In this document: one piece after another, positions 6,774-14,959 of the stretch
How positions within the stretch are numbered: the stretch's first letter is position 1
Layout of the letters: each line of letters begins with the position of its first letter
Source of the DNA: Halomonas sp. SpR1
GTDB lineage: Bacteria > Pseudomonadota > Gammaproteobacteria > Pseudomonadales > Halomonadaceae
Length of the DNA: 40,844 nt
Assembly: GCF_031010175.1 (NCBI RefSeq)
Contig: NZ_JAUAMB010000042.1
Location: 1-40,844, forward strand
Direction: 5' to 3'
Made by a program: the position numbers and the translations under genes
Notes under the pieces: generated by a model
Database searches by the model: none
Told to the model about the DNA's origin: nothing
Seen by the model: only the letters and a program-made list of their open reading frames with translations

Positions 6774-7625
6774 TTAAGATTCCGTGGGTAGACGGAAAAA
6801 ACGCTGGGCGGTCTGTGTGGTTGCCGCTCCCAGCTCAGCTTCGCTAATACCTTGCCACTGGGCTATCTCGCGGACAATCCACGGCAGCAATGCGGGTTCG
6901 TGTCGACGCCCCTTTAATTTCGCCGGTAGGTTGCGTGGCAATAGATAAGGGCAGTCGGTTTCTACCATCAAACGCTCTACGGGTATATCGCTTACCAGAG
7001 GACGAAGGTGGTGACCGCGCCGTTCGTCACAAATCCAACCGGTCAGGCCTATATGCAAGTCTAGGTCGAGATAACCAAACAGCGTATCGCGGTCGGCAGT
7101 AAAACAGTGCACTACCGCATGAGAGATATCGTCTCGCCAGGCATGCAGTATTTCGCGCATCCGCTGCCCCGCATCCCGCTCGTGCAAAAACAGCGGCAAG
7201 CCGCTCTCCGCTGCCAGTGCCAGCTGCGCCTCAAAGGCCCGCTCCTGCTCAGGAGGTGTCGAGAAGTGGCGGTTGAAATCCAAACCACACTCGCCTACAG
7301 CGACCACTTCCGGCATGGCATGCAGGGCCGCCATGGCGCGCTCGAGGTTCTCGTCCCACCGGCTGGCGTCATGGGGGTGCACCCCCGCCGTGGCGTAGAG
7401 GCCAGGATACTGCTTGGCTAGCGCAACCGCTTGCTCGGCGTGGGCAAGGTCGGTGCCGGTAACAATCATGGTGGTCACCTGCGCCGCCTGGGCACGCTGG
7501 ATCACCGCCTCAAGGTCACGCCCGAAGCTTTCGTGGGTCAAGTTCGCGCCGATATCCACCAACGGAGCACTAGGGCGGAACTGTAGTGCTTCGGGTAGGA
7601 AATCATCAGCGTACGCAGTAGCCAA
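6774..7625 (-). CDS. tatD: TatD family metal-dependent 3'-5' DNase
   Basis: A TIM-barrel metallohydrolase with 3'-5' exonuclease activity, implicated in DNA repair after oxidative damage. The 283-residue sequence follows E. coli TatD closely: DIGANLT at the start instead of the DTHCHLD of YcfH/YjjV paralogues, then TAGVHPHD (His83, His85), GECGLDFNR (Glu112), VVHCFTA and ETDCPYLLPR, which carry the metal ligands. The TTG start at 7625 is supported by GGAGAG five bases upstream. The only nearby upstream ATG is in another frame and soon hits a stop. It is followed by the 159-residue unknown. Confidence 0.93.
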   Translation of the reverse strand: MATAYADDFLPEALQFRPSAPLVDIGANLTHESFGRDLEAVIQRAQAAQVTTMIVTGTDLAHAEQAVALAKQYPGLYATAGVHPHDASRWDENLERAMAALHAMPEVVAVGECGLDFNRHFSTPPEQERAFEAQLALAAESGLPLFLHERDAGQRMREILHAWRDDISHAVVHCFTADRDTLFGYLDLDLHIGLTGWICDERRGHHLRPLVSDIPVERLMVETDCPYLLPRNLPAKLKGRRHEPALLPWIVREIAQWQGISEAELGAATTQTAQRFFRLPTES

Positions 7626-7706
7626 ACGTCACTCTCCATCGGATTATAAAAAACACCATTGTAACGGTATGCGCGGGCATCGACTAATGGAGTATTAGTA
7701 GAGATC

Positions 7707-7814
7707 AGCGCTAGCGAATGGCACGAATTGCAAAAAATCTGGCTCGATAGGTAAACAGCAAAGGCTTGGTAACGCCTAAGATGAGGTCAAGCCTAGCGCT
7801 TGATACTAGCGCTT
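7707..7814. promoter_or_regulatory. Three CTAGCGCT-type sites upstream of the CoA-ligase operon
   Basis: AGCGCTAG (7707-7714) is the inverse of two direct copies of CTAGCGCTT (7793-7801 and 7806-7814, centre-to-centre 13 bp). A small hairpin ACTAAT-GGAGT-ATTAGT occupies 7683-7699. The region is the 248-bp gap between tatD and the binding-protein gene, where the operon's promoter must lie. No clear -35/-10 pair was found. Regulator binding is a guess. Confidence 0.35.
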
Positions 7815-7873
7815 AATTCATCTGGTTGAGCTATTGGCAGCCGTTAATAACAACAAAAGAGAGCCACATAAAA

Positions 7874-9115
7874 ATGCAACTTCCCCATTACTTATCTCAC
7901 CGCTGTGCTTCTTCGACCCTCGCCGCTGCTGTCTTGCTGGCCATTTATGCGCCTACTACTGTCGCCGCTGAGGGTATTTCCGATAATGAAATCCGTATTG
8001 GCTATTTAGCCGATATGTCCGGTGTTTACCGCGACCCTATCGGGCCGTTGGGTGAAGACGCCATCAATATGGCGATTGAAGATATGGGCGGTAGTGTTAA
8101 TGGCGCCAGCATCGTGGTGTTTAGCGCTGATGACCGCAACAGCCCTGATGTGGGCTCAAGCGTTGTACGTGAGTGGATCGACGAGCGTAACGTCGACATG
8201 GTTACCGGGCTCGTGGCATCTTCTGTCACTCTAGCGGCGGTTGGTCTGTTGGAAGAGGCGAATAAACTTGGCCTGGTCAATGGCGCTGTATCGTCGTCTA
8301 TTACCAATGAACACTGCTCTCCCAACCATATTCACTGGGTTTACGACACCTGGGCGATGTCCAACGGTACCGCAAAAGCGATTACTGATGAGGGGCATAA
8401 AAATTGGTTCTTACTGAGTGCCGACTATTCCTTTGGCCATGCGCTGGAAGCCGACGTCACACGAGTAGTGACGGAAAATGGTGGCACCATTGTGGGCAGC
8501 GCTCGTCACCCTTTTCCCAGCAGTGACTTTTCCTCGTTCATGCTCCAGGCCCAGGCCTCTGGCGCTGATGTGATTGCGCTGAATAACGCTGGCGGCGATA
8601 CGATTAACGCGGTGCAGACAGCAGGTGAGTTCGGTATTACCCAAGCGGGTCAGATTTTGGCGGGGATGGTGCTGTTTAGTACCGATGTACGCAGCATTGG
8701 GCTAGATAATGCCCAGGGTCTGCAATTCACCAAAGCGTGGTACTACGATTTAAACGATGAAACCCGCGCTTGGGCCGAGCGCTTTAAAGAACGAACCGGC
8801 AGCATGCCCACCATGGTACATGCGGGTCTCTACTCCAGTACGCGCCACTACCTGGAAGCGATCAAAGCCACCAGCACTGATGATACCCAGACGGTTCGTC
8901 AGCAAATGGCCGATACCCCCATCAACGATATCTTCGCCACCGGTGGCTATATTCGTGAAGATGGCCGCATGGTTCACGATATGTATTTAGTGGAAGTTAA
9001 AACCCCCGAAGAATCTCAAGACGAAGATGACCTCTTTCATATCATCCGTACCATTCCGGCAGAAGAGGCCTTCCGTCCGCTATCAGAAAGTGTCTGTCCG
9101 TTGGTCAACAGTTAA
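7874..9115 (+). CDS. Periplasmic ligand-binding protein, branched-chain amino acid/amide ABC type (Peripla_BP_6)
   Basis: A 413-residue periplasmic solute-binding protein. The N-terminus is a Sec signal peptide with hydrophobic core STLAAAVLLAIYA and likely cleavage after TTVAA. The mature start EIRIGYLADMSGVYRDPIGP is typical of the LivJ/urea-amide-binding class, as are ADDRNSPDVG and the FLLSADYSFGHALEADV inter-domain strand. The ATG at 7874 is preferred over one 48 bp upstream because it starts the signal peptide and has AGAGAG upstream. No LivH, LivM, LivF or LivG partner is adjacent, so it either uses a transporter encoded elsewhere or serves a sensory role. It heads the acyl-CoA gene operon, implying an organic-acid ligand. 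Confidence 0.88.
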   Translation: MQLPHYLSHRCASSTLAAAVLLAIYAPTTVAAEGISDNEIRIGYLADMSGVYRDPIGPLGEDAINMAIEDMGGSVNGASIVVFSADDRNSPDVGSSVVREWIDERNVDMVTGLVASSVTLAAVGLLEEANKLGLVNGAVSSSITNEHCSPNHIHWVYDTWAMSNGTAKAITDEGHKNWFLLSADYSFGHALEADVTRVVTENGGTIVGSARHPFPSSDFSSFMLQAQASGADVIALNNAGGDTINAVQTAGEFGITQAGQILAGMVLFSTDVRSIGLDNAQGLQFTKAWYYDLNDETRAWAERFKERTGSMPTMVHAGLYSSTRHYLEAIKATSTDDTQTVRQQMADTPINDIFATGGYIREDGRMVHDMYLVEVKTPEESQDEDDLFHIIRTIPAEEAFRPLSESVCPLVNS

Positions 9116-9154
9116 GTCGCTGCCAATTCACGACAACAATTCAGAGGATTTGGC

Positions 9155-10723
9155 ATGTCTGAAACATCTGTTATTCAGCAAAACACCATCGGGGCTGCTC
9201 TGAACCGCAGCGCTCGAAAATATTCGCACCAGTTGGCGCTGGTGTTTGGTGAACGTCAATGGCGTTATCAAGCACTCAACCAAGCAGCTAACCGCGTGGC
9301 AAACGGCTTGCTGGCAGCGGGGCTTACGCCGGGTGATCGGCTGGCGGTGTATGGCAAAAACTCCGACGCCTATGTTATCGCCTGGTTGGCGGCTACGAAA
9401 GCGGGGTTGGTGCATGTACCGATCAACTTCGCGTTAAGTAGCGATGAGTTGCGCTATATTCTTGATCAGTCGGGGGCCGCGGGTTTGCTCAGCGATGTGG
9501 GTCTTGCCGATAAAGTGAGTGCTGCCACCGACGGCTTGGATCTAGCCATGATGGGAACTCTGCACGCGGATCAGGGGCAACATGCAGCAAGCTTTGATGT
9601 ATTGGCTTGTGCAACCTCTGAGCGATATAACGACGGGCCCAGTAGTCAAGAGCCCAGTGTAACGGTCGATGACGCAAGCCTTGCGCAACTGCTCTATACC
9701 TCGGGCACTACGGCCGCACCGAAAGCAGCGATGATGACCCATCAGGCACTGATGGCCGAATATATGGCCTGCATGGTAGAGCTGGATATCAAAGGCAATG
9801 AAGCCATGCTTGCCGCCTTGCCGCTTTACCACTCGGCACAAATGCATGTCTTTCTGATGCCTGCCTTGTTATTGGGTGCCCCTGTCTATTTGCTGGAAGC
9901 ACCACTCCCCGAGCTGTGTTTAAGTGCCATAGCCGAGCACCAGATTGCGTCCTTTTTTGCCCCACCTACGGTCTGGATCAGCCTGCTGCGTCATGTCGAA
10001 TTTGAGCGCTTCGACCTAAGCGCCCTCAACAAAGCCTATTACGGCGCCTCAATTATGCCGGTGCCGGTACTTGAAGAACTGCAGCAGCGGATACCGGGCG
10101 TAGGGCTCTATAACTGCTATGGGCAGAGCGAAATAGCCCCCTTGGCAACCGTGTTGCGCCCTGAAGAGCACGCCAAACGGCCCGCCTCCGCTGGGCGGCC
10201 CATCCTGACGGTGGAAACCCGCATCGTCGACCTTGAGATGAATGATGTCCCTCCAGGGGAGCATGGAGAAATCGTCCACCGCTCACCGCAGCTCATGAAA
10301 GGGTACTGGGATAAAGCGGCGATGACGGAAGAGGCGTTTCAAGGCGGCTGGTTCCATTCGGGTGACGTGGGTTACTTCGACGAAGCTGGCTATTTATACG
10401 TCGTTGATCGTATCAAGGATGTGATTAACACCGGCGGCATATTGGTCGCTAGCCGTGAAGTAGAGGAGGGACTGTTTAAACACCCGGCGGTATCCGAAGT
10501 GGCGGTGATCGGCCAGCCGGACGAGAAGTGGATCGAAGCTATTACGGCGGTAGTGGTCTTGAAAGAGGGCCAAGAGGCAAGCGAGGAGGAGTTGATTCAT
10601 CACGCCAAAACGCTGATGGCGCCCTATAAAGTGCCTAAACGCATCCTGTTTGCCGATGCCCTGCCCAAAAGTACCGCAGGCAAGATCCTCAAGCGTCATT
10701 TGCGCCAAGATCTCAAGGAGTGA
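9155..10723 (+). CDS. AMP-dependent acyl-CoA synthetase/ligase (first of two)
   Basis: Activates a carboxylic acid to its CoA thioester through an acyl-adenylate. The 522-residue protein has the ANL superfamily motifs: phosphate-binding loop YTSGTTAAPK (181-190), YNCYGQSE, GWFHSGDVG, DRIKDVINTGG and the C-terminal catalytic lysine in PKSTAGKILK. The P-loop is unusual: Ala replaces the Gly/Ser normally following SGTT, and PKA replaces PKG. The substrate cannot be read from sequence, though medium or long-chain acids are likely given the neighbours. It lies 39 bp after the binding-protein gene, and its stop codon is 2 bp before the next start. Confidence 0.9.
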   Translation: MSETSVIQQNTIGAALNRSARKYSHQLALVFGERQWRYQALNQAANRVANGLLAAGLTPGDRLAVYGKNSDAYVIAWLAATKAGLVHVPINFALSSDELRYILDQSGAAGLLSDVGLADKVSAATDGLDLAMMGTLHADQGQHAASFDVLACATSERYNDGPSSQEPSVTVDDASLAQLLYTSGTTAAPKAAMMTHQALMAEYMACMVELDIKGNEAMLAALPLYHSAQMHVFLMPALLLGAPVYLLEAPLPELCLSAIAEHQIASFFAPPTVWISLLRHVEFERFDLSALNKAYYGASIMPVPVLEELQQRIPGVGLYNCYGQSEIAPLATVLRPEEHAKRPASAGRPILTVETRIVDLEMNDVPPGEHGEIVHRSPQLMKGYWDKAAMTEEAFQGGWFHSGDVGYFDEAGYLYVVDRIKDVINTGGILVASREVEEGLFKHPAVSEVAVIGQPDEKWIEAITAVVVLKEGQEASEEELIHHAKTLMAPYKVPKRILFADALPKSTAGKILKRHLRQDLKE

Positions 10724-10725
10724 AC

Positions 10726-11868
10726 ATGGACGAGCAAACCACCGAACTGTTTCACGCCATGATCAAGCGCTGTCTAAGTCAAGAGGTCGCCCCTTTCTAC
10801 GATGAGTGGGAGGCGGCGGGCGAAATACCCCGCTCGCTTTGGCAAGCACTGGGTGCTGCGGGACTGCTCGGTATTGATCTGGATGAGCAGCACGGCGGTT
10901 CAGGGGCCGATATCGCCATTACCCAGCTGGCGCTGGAAGAGCTTTCCCGGCAAGGGTTTGGTGGCCTAGCCAGCGCCTATAACATTCATGCCAATATCGT
11001 AATGCCCTATCTGCAGAATCTGGGCACAGCTGACCAGCATGAGCAGTGGCTGCCTGCCATGGCCCGTGGCGAGTGCCTTGGCGCTATTGCCATGACTGAA
11101 CCCCATGCGGGGAGTGATCTTGCATCAATAAAAACCCGTGCGAAGCGTACCAGCGAAGGCTGGGAGTTAAGTGGCAGCAAAATCTTTATTACCAACGGCC
11201 AGTTTGCCGACCTGGTGATCGTGTGCGCTAAAACCGACCCTTCCGCTGGTGCCAAAGGGGTCTCGCTGTTTTTAGTTGATACCCACTTACCCGGCTTCTC
11301 GCGGGGTAAACCGATTAAAAAGATTGGCCAGCACGCCAGCGACACCGCCGAGCTTGCCTTTGATCAGATGCAACTGCCCCATGATGCGCTGCTGGGTGAA
11401 GAGGGCGCTGGGTTTCGCTACTTAATGCAGGAGCTGCCCCGGGAGCGACTGGGCGTAGGAGCGCAGGCGTTAGGTGCCGTAGAGGGCGCGCTGGCGTTGA
11501 CCCTGGAGTACGTGCAGCAGCGCCAAGCATTTGGTCAGCGGGTCGCGGATTTTCAAAATACCCGCTTTACGCTGGCGGAAATCAAAGCCCAGTTGGACGT
11601 AGCCCGTGCCTACTTTGAACACTGCGTCGAAAAGTATCGCCAGAACACCATGAGCAGCACGGATGCAGCGATTTTAAAACTGCAGCTAAGCGAGCTGCAG
11701 TGCCAGGCGGTGGATCGCTGCCTGCAGCTATTTGGCGGTTACGGCTACACCCACGAATACCCCATTTCACGCTTTTATCTCGATGCCCGGGTGCAAACCA
11801 TTTACGCCGGTAGCTCGGAGATTATGAAAGAAGTCGTCGCGCGTTCGTTGTTGGGCAAAGTGGCCTAG
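10726..11868 (+). CDS. Acyl-CoA dehydrogenase, LCAD/isovaleryl-type active site
   Basis: An FAD-dependent enzyme introducing the alpha-beta double bond in an acyl-CoA. The 380-residue protein has the signature IAMTEPHAGSD, the FITNGQFADLVIV flavin-substrate region and the RQAFGQRV motif. In the usual C-terminal YEGT motif, Glu is replaced (IYAGSSEIMKE). Instead Glu240 in LPRERLG occupies the position of the catalytic base of long-chain and isovaleryl-CoA dehydrogenases, so the enzyme should be active. ATG 10726 is chosen because AAGGAG (10715-10720) lies 5 bp upstream; the GTG at 10720 would overlap that site. It is operonic with both CoA ligases and the thiolase. Confidence 0.92.
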   Translation: MDEQTTELFHAMIKRCLSQEVAPFYDEWEAAGEIPRSLWQALGAAGLLGIDLDEQHGGSGADIAITQLALEELSRQGFGGLASAYNIHANIVMPYLQNLGTADQHEQWLPAMARGECLGAIAMTEPHAGSDLASIKTRAKRTSEGWELSGSKIFITNGQFADLVIVCAKTDPSAGAKGVSLFLVDTHLPGFSRGKPIKKIGQHASDTAELAFDQMQLPHDALLGEEGAGFRYLMQELPRERLGVGAQALGAVEGALALTLEYVQQRQAFGQRVADFQNTRFTLAEIKAQLDVARAYFEHCVEKYRQNTMSSTDAAILKLQLSELQCQAVDRCLQLFGGYGYTHEYPISRFYLDARVQTIYAGSSEIMKEVVARSLLGKVA

Positions 11869-11894
11869 CTAGGCGGCAAGCACAGGAGATAAAT

Positions 11895-13082
11895 ATGCGA
11901 TTAGATGATGTCGTAATTTTAGGCGGCGCCCGAACGGCTATTGGTGGTTTTGGTGGCTCGCTTTCAACAATCGCGCCGTTTGAGCTGGGCGCGATCACTG
12001 CCAAAGAGGCGTTGTGGCGGGCAGGCGTTGAGGGCGGTGATATCGACCACTCGGTATACGGTCACATTATTACCACCGGCCCCCAGGATGCCTATCTGGC
12101 GCGGCATATCGCGCTCGAAGCGGGGGTGCCAAAAGAGGCGGGGGCCTTCAACGTTAATCGGCTGTGTGGCTCAGGGGTGCAGGCGGTTGTGTCTGCAGCC
12201 CAGCAGATCGCCATGGGCGACAGCCGCTTAGCCCTGGCAGGGGGCGCGGAGTCGATGTCGCGAGGGGCTTATCTGCTGCCGCCCCAAGCGCGCAACGGCG
12301 TGCGCATGGGGGATGTAAACGTCCAGGATTTAACCCTGGGTATCTTGAGCGACCCTTTTGGCAGCGGCCATATGGGCTGCACCGCCGAGAATATCGCTAA
12401 ACAGTATGGCTTGAGCCGAGAACAGCTCGATCAATTTGCCCTGGAGAGTCATCAAAAGGCGTCGCGTGCCATCGTGGAAGGCCGCTTTGACGAGCAAATC
12501 GTCGCGGTGGAAGTCAGCCGCGGTAAGCAAACAGTCCAGTTTTCCCGCGATGAGCACGTGCGCGAAGGCGTCCAGCTTGGCGATTTAGCGCGGCTTAAAC
12601 CAGCCTTCCAGAAAGACGGTGTGGTGACCGCAGGCAATGCCTCGGGAATCAACGACGGAGCGGCCACCTTAGTGCTTGCCCATAGCGATGAAGCCGCAAA
12701 GCGCGGTTTAGCGCCCAGGGCGCATCTACGCGTTGCCACGACTGCAGGCGTCGATCCAACGCTAATGGGCCTGGGGCCGATTCCAGCGGTAAAGCGTTGC
12801 CTGCAGCAGGCGGGGCTTAGTATCAACGATATTGATGTGATTGAATCCAATGAAGCCTTTGCTGCTCAAGCCATGGCGGTGGCCGAAACGCTCGGTTTCC
12901 CGCTAGAGAGGTTAAATCCCAACGGTGGCGCGGTTGCCCTGGGGCATCCGGTGGGAGCCACAGGGGCTATCTTGATACTTAAAGCCTTTCACGAGTTAGA
13001 GCGTATTAACGGTCGCTACGGACTGATTACGCTGTGTATCGGTGGCGGGCAGGGCATCGCCCTGCTTATTGAACGCGGCTAA
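11895..13082 (+). CDS. Acetyl-CoA C-acyltransferase (thiolase)
   Basis: Cleaves a 3-ketoacyl-CoA with CoA, or condenses two acyl-CoAs. The 395-residue protein has the thiolase I/II active-site residues: Cys91 in NRLCGSGVQA, His351 in GHPVGATGA and Cys381 in LCIGGGQG. The AGGAG site lies upstream at 11883-11887. Sequence features (AESMSRGAYLLP, GNASGINDGAA) are like biosynthetic/degradative acetyl-CoA acetyltransferases (AtoB/PhaA type), so a role in polyhydroxybutyrate precursor formation is an alternative. Its place in a CoA ligase-dehydrogenase operon favours degradation. Confidence 0.93.
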   Translation: MRLDDVVILGGARTAIGGFGGSLSTIAPFELGAITAKEALWRAGVEGGDIDHSVYGHIITTGPQDAYLARHIALEAGVPKEAGAFNVNRLCGSGVQAVVSAAQQIAMGDSRLALAGGAESMSRGAYLLPPQARNGVRMGDVNVQDLTLGILSDPFGSGHMGCTAENIAKQYGLSREQLDQFALESHQKASRAIVEGRFDEQIVAVEVSRGKQTVQFSRDEHVREGVQLGDLARLKPAFQKDGVVTAGNASGINDGAATLVLAHSDEAAKRGLAPRAHLRVATTAGVDPTLMGLGPIPAVKRCLQQAGLSINDIDVIESNEAFAAQAMAVAETLGFPLERLNPNGGAVALGHPVGATGAILILKAFHELERINGRYGLITLCIGGGQGIALLIERG

Positions 13083-13123
13083 ATCGAGTTAATTGCCACA
13101 AGAACAAACTTAAAGGAGTTTTT

Positions 13124-14776
13124 ATGCCTTCAGTTAGCCCCAAAATCCTACCCGCTGCGGCCTCGGCGACAAACCCTGCCCTGATGATTGGTGATTTGCT
13201 TGAAGCCGGCGTGCGTATGGCGGGCGACAACAAGATTGTCTACCGGGATCAAAGCCGCCACAGCTACGAGCGTTTTCGTGAGCGGGTGCATCAACTGGCC
13301 CACGTGCTGTCGTCTCAGGGCGTTCAAGCTGGCGATGTGGTGGCGGTGTTGGATTGGGATAGCCACCGCTACCTGGAGTGCTTTTTTGCGATCCCGATGA
13401 TTGGCGCTGTGCTGCATACGGTGAACGTGCGCCTGGCTCCGGAGCAAATCCTCTACACCATGGAGCACGCCGAAGACGCTTTCGTCATCGTGCATGAAGA
13501 GTTCGTACCGCTGCTTGAGCCGCTAGCCGATAAGCTACCTCGAGTGCGTGGCTACCTGCTGTGTCAGGAGGCCCTGCAGGCAGTCGATACTTCACTGCCA
13601 GTGATAGGCGAGTTTGAAACGCTATTAAGCCAGCAGCCTGCCTACTACGACTTCCCAACCTTTGATGAAAACGCTGTCGCCACACTGTTCTACACCACCG
13701 GTACTACGGGCAACCCCAAAGGGGTTTTCTTCACCCATCGCCAGTTGGTGCTGCACACCTTGAACGAGGCTAGCGCTTTCCAGGCCCCCGGTTTTGAGCT
13801 GCTCAACCGCGACAAAGTGTATATGCCGATTACACCGATGTTTCACGTTCATGCCTGGGGGGTGCCCTATACCGCCACGTTGATGGGAGCTACTCAGGTC
13901 TATCCAGGCCGCTATGAGCCAGAAATGCTGGTCAAGCTACTGGTGAGCGAGAAGGTCGACTTCTCCCACTGCGTGCCCACCCTGCTCAACATGGTGGTTA
14001 GCGCTGAAGCGATTGCCTCGAAGCAGGTCGACCTCGCCGGTTGGAAAGTATTGGTAGGCGGTAGTGCGCTAACTCAAGCGCTGGCCAGCAAAGCATGGGA
14101 GTTAGGCATTGATACCCGCAGCGCTTACGGCATGTCGGAGACCTGCCCGCTACTCACCGCCGATATTCTGCCGCATGATATCGCCGAGGCTGATTTTGAA
14201 ACCCAGCTACCCTGGCGTTGTAAAGCAGGTCTGCCAATTCCGATGGTCAAGTTGCAGGTGGTCGATGCGGACGGCGAGCCTTTGCCCAATGATGGTAAAA
14301 GTGTTGGCGAAGTGCGAGTTCAAGCGCCCTGGCTGACCCAGGCTTACTACAAAGAGGAGAAACGCAGCACGGAGCTATGGCGCAACGGCTGGCTGCATAC
14401 TGGCGATGTAGGTTCACTCGATGAGCGGGGCTTTCTGACCATTAGCGACCGCATAAAAGACGTGATTAAAACCGGTGGAGAGTGGCTCTCGTCGTTAGAA
14501 CTGGAAAGCTATATCAGCCAGTGCCCAGGTATTGCCGAAGTGGCGGTAATTGGGGTCGCGGACGATAAATGGGGAGAGCGCCCCGCGGCGTTAGCCGTAC
14601 CCGTTGATCTAAATAACCCCCCGACGACGGAAACCGTGCAGGCGTTTCTAGAGCAGTTTGTGGCCCAGGGCAAACTCAACCGCTGGGCGATTCCCAGCAT
14701 GATTCGTTTCGTCGATGAAATACCCAAAACCAGCGTGGGCAAGCTGGATAAAAAACGTATTCGTACCGAAATTTAG
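13124..14776 (+). CDS. Fatty-acid--CoA ligase, AlkK-like (second of two)
   Basis: An ANL-superfamily acyl-CoA synthetase, 550 residues. The motifs are canonical: YTTGTTGNPKG, MFHVHAWGVPY, SAYGMSETCPLL, GWLHTGDVG, DRIKDVIKTGGEW and PKTSVGKLDKK with the catalytic lysine. The overall pattern and the HAWGVPY/GGEWLSSLELE segments resemble the medium-chain AlkK group. Unlike the first ligase in the operon, its P-loop is standard. Its RBS AAGGAG lies just before the ATG, 41 bp after the thiolase. It is the last gene of the operon, followed by a hairpin element. Two differing ligases suggest two acid substrates or a substrate activated twice in one pathway. Confidence 0.91.
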   Translation: MPSVSPKILPAAASATNPALMIGDLLEAGVRMAGDNKIVYRDQSRHSYERFRERVHQLAHVLSSQGVQAGDVVAVLDWDSHRYLECFFAIPMIGAVLHTVNVRLAPEQILYTMEHAEDAFVIVHEEFVPLLEPLADKLPRVRGYLLCQEALQAVDTSLPVIGEFETLLSQQPAYYDFPTFDENAVATLFYTTGTTGNPKGVFFTHRQLVLHTLNEASAFQAPGFELLNRDKVYMPITPMFHVHAWGVPYTATLMGATQVYPGRYEPEMLVKLLVSEKVDFSHCVPTLLNMVVSAEAIASKQVDLAGWKVLVGGSALTQALASKAWELGIDTRSAYGMSETCPLLTADILPHDIAEADFETQLPWRCKAGLPIPMVKLQVVDADGEPLPNDGKSVGEVRVQAPWLTQAYYKEEKRSTELWRNGWLHTGDVGSLDERGFLTISDRIKDVIKTGGEWLSSLELESYISQCPGIAEVAVIGVADDKWGERPAALAVPVDLNNPPTTETVQAFLEQFVAQGKLNRWAIPSMIRFVDEIPKTSVGKLDKKRIRTEI

Positions 14777-14845
14777 ATATTCTTGGTGAGTTACTGCTCT
14801 TACAAGTGCTCATTCACAGGGTACGAGGGAAGGTTTCCGCGAGGG

Positions 14846-14898
14846 CGCTGTGAATCCATCCGTGGACGCTACTTTTTCCATCCATGGAAAAAGACCCT
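14846..14898. repeat. Intergenic hairpin element between convergent genes
   Basis: A perfect 10-bp stem, CTTTTTCCAT (14872-14881) and ATGGAAAAAG (14884-14893), has a two-base loop. It sits inside a larger partly symmetric segment (GAGGGCGC on the left, GACCCTCGC on the right), which also holds two ATCCATCC/TCCATGG-like blocks. It lies between the end of the CoA operon and the convergent araC gene, where it may terminate transcription. From memory, similar CATCC/CCATGG hairpins recur between genes in Halomonas. Only one copy is in this window. Confidence 0.55.
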
Positions 14899-14959
14899 CG
14901 CTCCAACCTGCCCTCGACACTGATATATGCAGACAGGTAACTGCTATAGCTCTATGCGA

